Positions 1-6,475 of a DNA stretch of 7,615 nt are shown here, piece after piece. Position 1 is the stretch's first letter; each line of letters opens with the position of its first letter. A program made the translations under genes and the position numbers. The stretch is from Candidatus Eiseniibacteriota bacterium (GTDB lineage: Bacteria; Eisenbacteria; RBG-16-71-46; SZUA-252): the NCBI GenBank assembly GCA_016880395.1, contig JAEHDN010000334.1, positions 1 through 7,615 on the forward strand, read 5' to 3'. The notes beneath the pieces are model-generated. The model had not been told where the DNA came from and searched no databases. It saw only the letters and a list, made by a program, of their open reading frames with translations.

Positions 1-2261
1 CCAACGCCGACCGCTTGAGCCTCTGCTCGGTCGACATCGGCGCGGCAGCACGGCTCTCGATCGTCTGCGGAGCGCCCAACGTCGCGGCCGGCCAGAAGGT
101 CGCGGTGGCCCAGATCGGGAGCCGGCTCCCCGATGGCACGAAGCTGCGCAAGACCAAGATCCGGGGCGTCGAGTCCGAGGGGATGATCTGCTCGGAGCGG
201 GAGCTTGGTCTGAGTGACGAATCACAGGGCATCTGGGTACTGCCGGGGGATCCGCCGGTCGGCGCGCCGCTCGCGCCCATCGTGCCCGGGGGCGATACGG
301 TCCTCGACGTCGAGATCACCTCCAATCGGCCGGACTGCATGAGCGTGATCGGCCTCGCGCGGGAGATCGCCGCCGCGCGAGGGCGGACGCTTCGGGCCGC
401 GCGGCCCCTCGAGGCGACCGGCTCCGGCGCGCTGCCCAAGGTCGCGATCGAGAACGCCGCCGATTGCCCGCGGTACATGGCGCGCGTGGTTCGGGGCGTG
501 CGCATCGGGCCCTCGCCGGACGGGCTCCGGCGGAGGCTCGAGGCGACCGGGTTTCGCAGCATCAGCAACGTCGTGGACGCGACCAACTACGTGCTGCGGG
601 AGCACGGCCAGCCGATCCACGCGTTCGATGCGGCCAGGATCGGGGGCTTCGAGATCCGCGTCCGGCGGGCGCGCGCCGGTGAGCGGCTCACGCTCCTCGA
701 CGGGCGCGACATGGCGCTCGACGGCACGCACCTCGTCATCGCCGACCACTCGAAGCCGATGGCGCTCGCTGGCGTGATGGGCGGTCTCGGGTCGGGCGTC
801 ACGGACGCCACGACCGACGTGGTGCTGGAGAGCGCCGTGTTCGACTCGGCGCTGACCGCCGCGACGGCCCGGTCGCTCGGCATCGCGACCGACGCGTCCG
901 CCCGCTTCATCGAGGGGGTGGATCCTGTCGGCGTGGCTCGCGCGCTCGACGCGACGGCGCGGCTGCTTGCCGAGACCGCGGGGGGCACGGTCACCCGCGA
1001 TCTCGTGGACGAGTGGCCCGGTCGCTCGGAGCCGACCCCGATCCAGCTCTCGCGGCGAAAGGTCGAGCGCCTTCTCGGGGTCCCCCTCGATGCGCCGGCG
1101 ATCACGAAGGCCCTCGCCACGCTGGAGATCGAACCCATGGAGGACTGGGCGGCGCGCGACGGCGACCTGGTCGCCCGCTTCCGCGCCCCGTTCTACCGCC
1201 ACGATCTGGCGATCGAGGAGGACCTCATCGAGGAGGTGGGGCGTGCGGTCGGGTACGACGCGATTCCGCTCCGGCTCGCCGTCGCGCCGATCGGGGAGGA
1301 TCTCGTCCTTCCCGAAGCCGTCGCGGCGGAACGGCTGCTCGACCTCGCGACGGGGCTTGGCTTCCAGGAGGCGCTCTCGAACGTCCTCGTCGGAGACATC
1401 CCGCCGGCCGCGCGCGAAGGGATTCCGGACGTGGACGTCTGGGAGCTTCAGAATCCCATGAGCCGCGAGCTGAAGCACCTCCGCGTCGGGCTCCTACCCG
1501 GCCTGGTCGAGGCGGCGGGACGCAATCTGCGCATGGGCGCCGCGGACGTGCGCCTGGTCGAGGCGGGGAAGGTCTTCCGGGCTACCCCGCCGCCGCTTGG
1601 GACCGAGCGCTTCGAGGCAGCCCTCATCCTCACCGGCACCCCGGACGCGTGGTCCCTTCCAGGCGCCGATCCGGACCGCTACCTCGAGCTCAAGGGCGCG
1701 GTTGAAGCGCTTCTGGAGGGTTTCGGAATTGACTCGTGTCGGACCGCAACCTACCATGGGCACCACTGGAGCGAAGGCACGGGTGCGTCGATCCGCGCCT
1801 CGGGGGAAATCCTGGCCCAGATGGGCGAGGTGGCCCCGGAGCTGGCGGAGTCGACGGGCCTGGATCGTGCGGCCTGGGCCGCGATCCTGGACGTGGCCGC
1901 GATCCAGAGGGCCGCGCCCGACCGGCGGCGCTACCGGGACATCCCGCGCTATCCGGCTACGAAGCGGGACTTGGCGGTGGTCGTGCCGCGGGAGACCCAT
2001 CACGCGGATCTGGAGCAGGCGATCCGCGGGGCGGGAGGTGCGCTGCTCGACGAGGTCCGTCTCTTCGACGTCTTCGAGGGACGGAGCATCGGCGAGGGCC
2101 GGAAGAGCATGGCGTACGCGCTCGAGTTCCGATCCCCCGACCGCACCCTTTCGGATCGCGAGGCGGACGGATCGGTGCAGTCGATCGTCCGCGCGCTCGA
2201 GGAGCGATTCGGCGCGGTTCTCCGCGGCGGGGCCTCGGGCGGCACCGGAGACTCAACATGA
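1..2261 (+). CDS. pheT: Phenylalanine--tRNA ligase beta subunit (5'-truncated by window edge)
   Basis: Beta chain of the cytoplasmic alpha2-beta2 enzyme that charges tRNA-Phe with phenylalanine using ATP; the beta chain edits mischarged Tyr-tRNA-Phe and binds tRNA. The frame is open from base 3 (N-A-D-R-L-S-L-C), an internal motif of the family's N-terminal tRNA-binding OB domain, so about 45-50 codons lie upstream. 752 codons are present against about 800 in the family. Domains in order: OB domain with S-E-G-M-I-C-S-E near 171-200; B3/B4 editing domain with N-V-V-D-A-T-N-Y at 567-590 and H-A-F-D at 618-629; B5 domain from about 1041, ending in G-Y-D-A-I-P near 1250-1268; catalytic-like core; C-terminal FDX-ACB anticodon-binding domain from I-P-R-Y-P-A-T-K-R-D at about 1941. 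One oddity is R-F-I-E-G-V-D at 903-923, where the family usually has R-F-E-R-G-V-D. The stop overlaps the start of the next gene by four bases. pheS would be expected upstream. Confidence 0.97.
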   Translation, partial: NADRLSLCSVDIGAAARLSIVCGAPNVAAGQKVAVAQIGSRLPDGTKLRKTKIRGVESEGMICSERELGLSDESQGIWVLPGDPPVGAPLAPIVPGGDTVLDVEITSNRPDCMSVIGLAREIAAARGRTLRAARPLEATGSGALPKVAIENAADCPRYMARVVRGVRIGPSPDGLRRRLEATGFRSISNVVDATNYVLREHGQPIHAFDAARIGGFEIRVRRARAGERLTLLDGRDMALDGTHLVIADHSKPMALAGVMGGLGSGVTDATTDVVLESAVFDSALTAATARSLGIATDASARFIEGVDPVGVARALDATARLLAETAGGTVTRDLVDEWPGRSEPTPIQLSRRKVERLLGVPLDAPAITKALATLEIEPMEDWAARDGDLVARFRAPFYRHDLAIEEDLIEEVGRAVGYDAIPLRLAVAPIGEDLVLPEAVAAERLLDLATGLGFQEALSNVLVGDIPPAAREGIPDVDVWELQNPMSRELKHLRVGLLPGLVEAAGRNLRMGAADVRLVEAGKVFRATPPPLGTERFEAALILTGTPDAWSLPGADPDRYLELKGAVEALLEGFGIDSCRTATYHGHHWSEGTGASIRASGEILAQMGEVAPELAESTGLDRAAWAAILDVAAIQRAAPDRRRYRDIPRYPATKRDLAVVVPRETHHADLEQAIRGAGGALLDEVRLFDVFEGRSIGEGRKSMAYALEFRSPDRTLSDREADGSVQSIVRALEERFGAVLRGGASGGTGDST

Positions 2262-2545
2262 TGGCCGAACTGGATCAGCTCGAAGACCGGATTCACGCCG
2301 CGGTGGGGCTCCTCGAGAAGTTCCGCGAGGAGAAGCGGCGTCTCGAGACGGAGAACCGGGAGTTGATGGATCGCGTCCACGCGCTCGAGGTGGCCGCGGG
2401 GAAGCAAGCCGAAGACCTGAAGCCCAAGCTCCAAGCTCTCGAGGACGAGCGCATCGCGCTCCTCGACGAGCGGCGGGTGGTGGCCAAGCGGGTCGAGGAG
2501 ATGATGTCCAAGCTGGATCAGCTCCACAAGGCGGTCCACGCTTGA
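2258..2545 (+). CDS. Small coiled-coil protein, probable ZapB-like cell-division factor
   Basis: A 95-residue, highly charged protein made almost entirely of predicted coiled coil. Leucine and other hydrophobic residues recur with heptad-like spacing from about residue 4 to 90, with many Glu, Arg and Lys and no cysteine, signal peptide or membrane segment. Small coiled coils of this kind (ZapB-like, or the family often found just upstream of zapA in proteobacteria) bundle or bridge the Z-ring through ZapA. The role is inferred from composition, size and position, because coiled coils give little homology signal. The start is the first of two adjacent ATGs: it forms an ATGA overlap with the pheT stop and has GGAG at 2247-2250, seven bases upstream. 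The second ATG (2261) would remove one residue. Translational coupling to pheT is likely. zapA follows after 70 bases. Confidence 0.78.
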   Translation: MMAELDQLEDRIHAAVGLLEKFREEKRRLETENRELMDRVHALEVAAGKQAEDLKPKLQALEDERIALLDERRVVAKRVEEMMSKLDQLHKAVHA

Positions 2546-2556
2546 GTTGGACGGTC

Positions 2557-2588
2557 CGACGGAAGGCCCTCGGGGGCTCGGGCCGTCG
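2557..2588 (+). other. Imperfect inverted repeat between the coiled-coil gene and zapA
   Basis: CGACGG (2557-2562) can pair with CCGTCG (2583-2588), with a further CCC/GGG step inside (2567-2569 with 2580-2582). No T-run follows, so this is not a standard intrinsic terminator. In DNA this GC-rich a 6-bp match is weak evidence. It may be a minor attenuator, an RNA-processing site or chance. Confidence 0.25.
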
Positions 2589-2615
2589 TGGGTACGATCG
2601 ATCTGAGGGATCGCG

Positions 2616-2909
2616 ATGACGACCGAACCGAACACGCAGAGCGTGACGATCTTCGGCAGCGAGTACAAGATCCGCGGTGCGGATCCGGATTACATCCAGG
2701 TCGTGGCTGCCTACGTGGACAGCAAGATGCGCGAGCTGGAGCAGCGCATCTCGTCCGGCGCACCGGCCAAGCTCGCGATCCTGACCTCGCTCAACATTGC
2801 AGACGAGCTCTTCCGGGAACGGGAAGAGCGCACGCGGCGTGACAGCGAACTGAGGGAGCGGACCCGCGAATGGGGCCGCGTCCTGAGCGAAGGCCTGCGC
2901 GAGAGCTAA
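2616..2909 (+). CDS. zapA: Cell division protein ZapA
   Basis: A 97-residue cytoplasmic protein that binds FtsZ and promotes bundling of its filaments into the Z-ring. The N-terminal half has the family pattern: a beta hairpin around V-T-I-F-G-S-E-Y-K-I-R (residues 10-20), then helix 1 with V-A-A-Y-V-D-S-K-M-R-E-L (30-41), then the conserved stretch I-L-T-S-L-N-I-A-D-E-L (55-65). That last stretch matches the A-A-L-N-I-x-x-E-L core of E. coli ZapA. A charged C-terminal coiled coil runs from about 66 to 97 and would form the antiparallel tetramer. Length matches the family (about 90-110). The ATG has a purine-rich site, GAGGGA, at 2605-2610, five bases upstream. No convincing promoter is seen in the 70 bases before it, so it is probably read with pheT and the coiled-coil gene. 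A 6S RNA follows, an arrangement well known from proteobacteria. Confidence 0.93.
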   Translation: MTTEPNTQSVTIFGSEYKIRGADPDYIQVVAAYVDSKMRELEQRISSGAPAKLAILTSLNIADELFREREERTRRDSELRERTREWGRVLSEGLRES

Positions 2910-2965
2910 TCGATCCCCGACGACGAAGACCCGGACCCCCGGAGGCGTATCGAAGAGCGCATTCC

Positions 2966-2971
2966 TACAAC
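2966..2971 (+). promoter_or_regulatory. Possible -10 element of the 6S RNA gene
   Basis: TACAAC matches four of six bases of the sigma-70 -10 consensus. It sits seven to nine bases before the inferred 5' end of the 6S RNA (about 2978-2981). No recognisable -35 box lies 16-18 bases upstream, so the call rests mainly on position. The RNA could instead be processed from a zapA transcript. Confidence 0.3.
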
Positions 2972-2980
2972 GGCTGGAAA

Positions 2981-3160
2981 CGCACCCTGCCATGCTCGTG
3001 ATGTGCCAGGCATTTTTGAGCCACAACTCGAAGGAAGGGAGCCGAAAGGTCCGGCGGAGTGGTGGCCCGCTTAACGCGGGCGACGCAAACCCGGATCCAG
3101 GGCGCCCACCTGGATATTTCCAGGTTCAAAAGTCTCGCACCCACGGCATTGGCGGGGCGC
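2981..3160 (+). ncRNA. ssrS: 6S RNA (ssrS), RNA polymerase regulator
   Basis: 6S RNA mimics an open promoter, binds the housekeeping RNA polymerase holoenzyme and lowers sigma-70 transcription in slow growth. I built the fold by hand. The closing helix is 2981-2995 with 3146-3160 (one A-C mismatch and a one-base bulge), extended by CGTG/CACG (2997-3000 with 3142-3145) and GTGC/GCAC (3003-3006 with 3137-3140). A large central bubble follows; its 3' strand holds the hairpin ACCTGGA-TATT-TCCAGGT (3108-3125). Beyond it come GGGAGCC/GGCGCCC (3037-3043 with 3101-3107, one mismatch), GGTCCGG/CCGGATCC (3048-3054 with 3091-3098) and the terminal hairpin GCCCGC-TTAAC-GCGGGC (3065-3081). The length of about 180 nt equals the E. 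coli RNA (184). Shared blocks by eye include GCCAG...TGAGCC on the 5' strand and the CACCT...AGGTTCA hairpin on the 3' strand. The place just after zapA is classical. Exact ends are uncertain by a few bases. No covariance-model search was run. Confidence 0.9.
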
Positions 3161-3167
3161 TTTTTTT
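3146..3167 (+). terminator. 3' arm of the 6S closing helix plus T-run, terminator-like
   Basis: The GC-rich 3' arm of the closing helix (3146-3160) is followed at once by seven T residues (3161-3167), striking in DNA this GC-rich. A strong stem plus a U-tract is the form of an intrinsic terminator and would set the 3' end of the 6S RNA. The paired arm lies about 150 bases upstream, so folding during transcription may be imperfect and some readthrough into rny is plausible. Confidence 0.5.
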
Positions 3168-3169
3168 CC

Positions 3170-3177
3170 AGGGGAGG
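3170..3177 (+). promoter_or_regulatory. Ribosome binding site of rny
   Basis: AGGGGAGG lies eight bases before the ATG at 3186 and is the strongest Shine-Dalgarno-like sequence in the window. It begins three bases after the T-run that ends the 6S RNA. This fixes the rny start and shows that rny is translated independently of any upstream reading frame. Confidence 0.75.
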
Positions 3178-3185
3178 CCGTCGTC

Positions 3186-4754
3186 ATGACGCTCACGCCA
3201 TGGTTGATTCTTCCGGTCGCGCTCGGCGCGGCGATCCTCGCCTTCTTCGGCGGCTGGATCGCGCACCGGCGGGTCGGTGAAGGAAAGCTCCTCAGCGCCG
3301 AGGAGCTCGCCAAGAAGGTTGTCCGCGAGGCGGATCGGGAGGCGGAGAACCTCAAGAAGAGCGCCCTCCTCGAAGCCAAGGACGAATGGTTCCGGGAGAA
3401 GGCGAAGCTCGATCGCGAGGTCCAGGCCCAGAAGTCCGAGGTCCAGCGAGCGGAGCGGGGTCTCCAGGAGCTCGAGTCGAACCTGAACCGCCGCGCCGAG
3501 GTGCTCGACAAGAAAGAGCGCGACCAGAAGCGGCTCGATCGCGAGCTCGAGGTCAAGGGCGAAGCGATCGCGGAGCGCGACAAGGACCTCGCGCGCATCC
3601 TGAACGAGCAGAACTCCCGCCTGCAGCGGATCAGCGGCATGACATCCGACGAGGCCAAGGCGCAGCTCATCGCCAACATGGAGAACGAGGCGAGGGCGGA
3701 CGCCGCGCGGCGGCTCCAGGAGATCCGCGAGGACACGATCCGGAACGCGGAAAAGGAGGCCCGCGAGATCATCACCCTCGCCATCCAGCGGTGCGCCGCG
3801 GACCACTCGGCCGAGACCACGGTATCGGTCGTCCACCTGCCGAGCGACGAGATGAAGGGCCGGATCATCGGCCGCGAGGGACGGAACATCCGCGCCTTCG
3901 AGACCGCCACCGGGATCGACGTCATCATCGACGACACGCCGGAGGCGGTCATCCTCTCCGGGTTCGATCCCGTCCGCCGGGAGATCGCCAAGCGAGCCCT
4001 CACGCGCCTCGTGACGGACGGCCGGATCCATCCGGCCCGGATCGAGGAAATCGTGGCCAAGGTCCAGAAGGAGGTCGAGGAGCAGATCCTCGAGCTGGGC
4101 GAGGGGGCCGTGCTCGAGGTGGGCGTCCACTCGATGCACCCCGAGATCGTCAAGCTGCTCGGCCGGCTCCAGTACCGCACGTCCTACGGACAGAACATCC
4201 TCCAGCACTCCAAGGAGGTCGCCTGGATCTGCGGGATCATGGCGGCCCAGCTCGGCTTCGACGTGCAGCTCGCCAAGCGCGCGGGGCTTCTCCACGACCT
4301 CGGCAAGGCGGTGACGCACGAGGTGGAGGGAGCGCACGCCCAGATCTCGATGGACTTCGCCAAGAAGTACGGCGAGCCGGAGGAGGTCGTGAGGGCGGTC
4401 GGATACCATCACCACGACCCCACGGCGGAGAACCTCTACGCGGTCCTCGTCATGGCCGCCGACGCCGTATCGGGAGCGCGGCCGGGAGCGCGTCGCGAGA
4501 GCATCGAGAACTACGTGAAGCGGCTCGAGGCCCTGGAGAAGATCGCGGACAGCTTCCCGGGCGTCGAGAAGTCCTACGCCATCCAGGCCGGACGCGAGGT
4601 CCGGATCATGGTCGAGCCGAAGAACGTCGACGACTCCCGGGCCGTGACGCTGGCGGCCGACGTCGCGCGGCGCGTGGAGCGCGAGCTCCAGTACCCGGGC
4701 CAGATCAAGGTCGTGGTGATCCGCGAGACGCGCGCGATGGAGTACGCCCGGTAG
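3186..4754 (+). CDS. rny: Ribonuclease Y
   Basis: A 522-residue membrane-anchored endoribonuclease that starts mRNA decay, close to the usual family length of about 520. Residues 4-26 form one N-terminal transmembrane helix, followed by basic residues (H-R-R). A long charged coiled coil runs from about 35 to 200. The KH RNA-binding domain spans about 210-275 with G-R-I-I-G-R-E-G-R-N at 225-234. The HD catalytic domain spans about 330-425: H341, the H370-D371 pair in G-L-L-H-D-L-G-K, the histidines in Y-H-H-H-D at 408-411 and D426, consistent with a metal-dependent phosphodiesterase. A conserved C-terminal region (about 450-522) includes S-Y-A-I-Q-A-G-R-E. All key residues are present. No promoter is visible between the 6S RNA and this gene. 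ymdB follows after 18 bases, a pairing also known in Firmicutes. Confidence 0.98.
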   Translation: MTLTPWLILPVALGAAILAFFGGWIAHRRVGEGKLLSAEELAKKVVREADREAENLKKSALLEAKDEWFREKAKLDREVQAQKSEVQRAERGLQELESNLNRRAEVLDKKERDQKRLDRELEVKGEAIAERDKDLARILNEQNSRLQRISGMTSDEAKAQLIANMENEARADAARRLQEIREDTIRNAEKEAREIITLAIQRCAADHSAETTVSVVHLPSDEMKGRIIGREGRNIRAFETATGIDVIIDDTPEAVILSGFDPVRREIAKRALTRLVTDGRIHPARIEEIVAKVQKEVEEQILELGEGAVLEVGVHSMHPEIVKLLGRLQYRTSYGQNILQHSKEVAWICGIMAAQLGFDVQLAKRAGLLHDLGKAVTHEVEGAHAQISMDFAKKYGEPEEVVRAVGYHHHDPTAENLYAVLVMAADAVSGARPGARRESIENYVKRLEALEKIADSFPGVEKSYAIQAGREVRIMVEPKNVDDSRAVTLAADVARRVERELQYPGQIKVVVIRETRAMEYAR

Positions 4755-4772
4755 CGCCGGGGCTTCGGGAAC

Positions 4773-5582
4773 GTGAACGTCCTCTTCGTCGCCGACGTGT
4801 ACGGGTCACCGGGGCGCCGCGCCGTCCGGGAGCTCCTCCCGGACATCGTGTCCTCCATGGGCATCGACTTCACGATCGTGAACGTGGAGAACGCGGCCGC
4901 AGGATTTGGCGTGACCAAGGACACGCTCGAGGAGATGAAGACGCTCGGCGTCGACGCCATGACGAGCGGCAATCACATCTGGGACCGGCGCGAGTCCCTT
5001 CCGCTCCTCGACTCCGAGCCGCTTCTCCTGCGCCCGCACAACTATCCTCCGGGCGTGCCCGGCACCGGCTCACGCGTCTTCACGAGCCGGGACGGGGTGA
5101 AGGTGGGAATCCTCAACCTGATGGGGCGGGTCTTCATGCGCGAGCTGGATTGCCCGTTCCGGACCGCTGATCGAGAGGTCGCCCGGCTCAAGGACGAGGG
5201 GGCGCGCGTCGTGATCGTGGACTTCCACGCCGAGGCGACCGCCGAGAAGGTCGCGCTCGGCTGGTATCTCGACGGCCGCGTGTCGGCCCTGCTCGGAACC
5301 CACACGCACATCCAGACCGCCGACGACCGCGTCCTCCCGGGCGGTACGGGCTATCTCACCGATTGCGGCATGACCGGCCCCTTCGACTCCGTGATCGGGG
5401 TCAAGAAGGAGCAGGCCATCCAGAAGTTCCTCACGCTCCTGCCGACCCGATTCGAGCCCGCGGGCGGAGACGTGCGGTTGAACGGCGTCCACCTCGAGAT
5501 CGACGAAACGACCGGCCTCTGCCGCCACATCGAGCGGATGTCGCTCGCTCTGGAGTCGGCCGTCCGGCCGGCCACGGCGTGA
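4773..5582 (+). CDS. ymdB: YmdB-family metallophosphoesterase (2',3'-cyclic nucleotide phosphodiesterase)
   Basis: A 269-residue cytoplasmic protein of the YmdB family (TIGR00282). In Bacillus subtilis YmdB is a dimetal phosphodiesterase that affects biofilm and motility gene expression. Metal ligands are visible at the expected spacing: D8 in F-V-A-D-V-Y-G, E39 and N40 in N-V-E-N-A, N67 and H68 in S-G-N-H-I-W-D, H152 in D-F-H-A-E-A-T, and H177 and H179 in G-T-H-T-H-I-Q-T-A-D. Length is normal. The start is GTG at 4773; it places D8 exactly where the family has it. The upstream Shine-Dalgarno is poor (GGGA at 4767-4770, only two bases away), so translation may be coupled to rny, whose stop is 18 bases upstream. 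The physiological substrate in this organism is unknown. The rny-ymdB pair suggests a link to RNA turnover. The stop lies 8 bases before the folD start. Confidence 0.95.
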   Translation: MNVLFVADVYGSPGRRAVRELLPDIVSSMGIDFTIVNVENAAAGFGVTKDTLEEMKTLGVDAMTSGNHIWDRRESLPLLDSEPLLLRPHNYPPGVPGTGSRVFTSRDGVKVGILNLMGRVFMRELDCPFRTADREVARLKDEGARVVIVDFHAEATAEKVALGWYLDGRVSALLGTHTHIQTADDRVLPGGTGYLTDCGMTGPFDSVIGVKKEQAIQKFLTLLPTRFEPAGGDVRLNGVHLEIDETTGLCRHIERMSLALESAVRPATA

Positions 5583-5590
5583 CCGCCACG

Positions 5591-6475
5591 ATGACGGCCG
5601 TCCGACTCGCCGGCGGGCCGCTCGCGGACGAGATCAAGGCGGGCGTGCGCGCCCGGTTCGAGCGGATCCGAGCGAAGGGCATCGTGCCGGGCCTCGCGAT
5701 CGTCACCGTGGGCGAGCCGCCGGGAGGGAACCCCTACGTCCGCTCGAAGTGCCGCGCGGCCGAAGAGCTGGGAGCCCATGCGGCGGTGAGGCGCCTCCCC
5801 GCGACCGCCTCGGAGCGCGAGGTGCGCGCGACGCTCGAGGAGCTGAGCGAGCATCCCGCATATCACGGCATCATCCTCCAGCTCCCGCTGCCGGCGGCGC
5901 TCGACGAGGACCGGCATCTCGAGGACATCGATCCCGAGAAGGACGTGGACGGCATTCATCCGGTCAACGTCGGGCGGTGGGTGAGCGGCCTCTCCGCGCA
6001 CCGGCCCGCGACACCGGCCGGCATCGTGGAGCTTCTGCGACGGCATGTCGGCGATCTCGCCGGCAAGCGCGTGTGCATCGTGGGACGGAGCCGCATCGTG
6101 GGGCGGCCGCTCTCGGTCTTCCTCTCCGAGCGAGCACCGGGCATGAACGCGACGGTGACCCTCTGCCACTCCGCGACGCGGGATCTCGCGGCCGTCACGC
6201 GCGAGGCGGAGATCCTGATCGTGGCCATGGGACAACCGCGCGCGATCGGGGCCGAGCACGTGCGCCAGGGCGCCGTGGTCGTGGACGTTGGGATCCACGC
6301 GATCGAGAACCCGCCGGCGGGCGGGCCACGTTTCGAGGGCGACGTCGACTACGAGCCCGTGAGCCGCGTCGCATCCGCCGTGACGCCGGTGCCTGGCGGC
6401 GTCGGCCCGCTCACCGTGGCCGTGCTCCTCCGCAACCTGGCCGATGCAGCCGAGGCCGCGGCGGAGCGCGCGTGA
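5591..6475 (+). CDS. folD: Bifunctional methylenetetrahydrofolate dehydrogenase / methenyltetrahydrofolate cyclohydrolase
   Basis: A 294-residue cytoplasmic enzyme that interconverts 5,10-methylene-, 5,10-methenyl- and 10-formyl-tetrahydrofolate, with NADP usually the cofactor. It supplies one-carbon units for purines and initiator tRNA. Catalytic residues are visible: Y49 and K53 in Y-V-R-S-K (equivalent to E. coli Y50 and K54), Q97 in Q-L-P-L-P, and D120 in K-D-V-D-G-I-H-P. The dinucleotide-binding segment has G-R-S-R-I-V-G-R-P (165-173). The C-terminal signature T-P-V-P-G-G-V-G-P-L-T-V-A is at 265-277. R-P-A-T-P replaces the commoner R-P-C-T-P at 138-142, a substitution I believe occurs elsewhere in the family. 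The ATG at 5591 was chosen because it aligns residue for residue with the E. coli N-terminus. An in-frame GTG at 5579 overlaps the ymdB stop and would add four residues; neither has a clear ribosome binding site. Confidence 0.97.
   Translation: MTAVRLAGGPLADEIKAGVRARFERIRAKGIVPGLAIVTVGEPPGGNPYVRSKCRAAEELGAHAAVRRLPATASEREVRATLEELSEHPAYHGIILQLPLPAALDEDRHLEDIDPEKDVDGIHPVNVGRWVSGLSAHRPATPAGIVELLRRHVGDLAGKRVCIVGRSRIVGRPLSVFLSERAPGMNATVTLCHSATRDLAAVTREAEILIVAMGQPRAIGAEHVRQGAVVVDVGIHAIENPPAGGPRFEGDVDYEPVSRVASAVTPVPGGVGPLTVAVLLRNLADAAEAAAERA

Noticed and set aside
222..1478. Long open frame on the - strand across pheT
   Set aside because: Arg/Gly/Pro/Asp-rich translation with no recognisable domain, fully opposite the well-conserved PheT frame; a by-product of GC-rich third positions.
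2593..2598. TACGAT as a -10 box for a zapA promoter
   Set aside because: Four of six consensus bases but no -35 element at proper spacing; such matches are expected by chance.
2992..3189. 65-codon + strand open frame in the zapA-rny gap
   Set aside because: It overlaps the structured 6S RNA, has no ribosome binding site, runs into the rny start and shows no protein-like pattern.
3126..4415. Long open frame on the - strand opposite rny and the 6S 3' half
   Set aside because: Low-complexity Leu/Arg/Asp-rich translation that mirrors the RNase Y codons; no domain and no plausible start site.
5579..5590. GTG at 5579 as the folD start
   Set aside because: It forms a neat GTGA overlap with ymdB, but the ATG at 5591 gives an N-terminus that aligns without gap to E. 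coli FolD. Kept only as an alternative.
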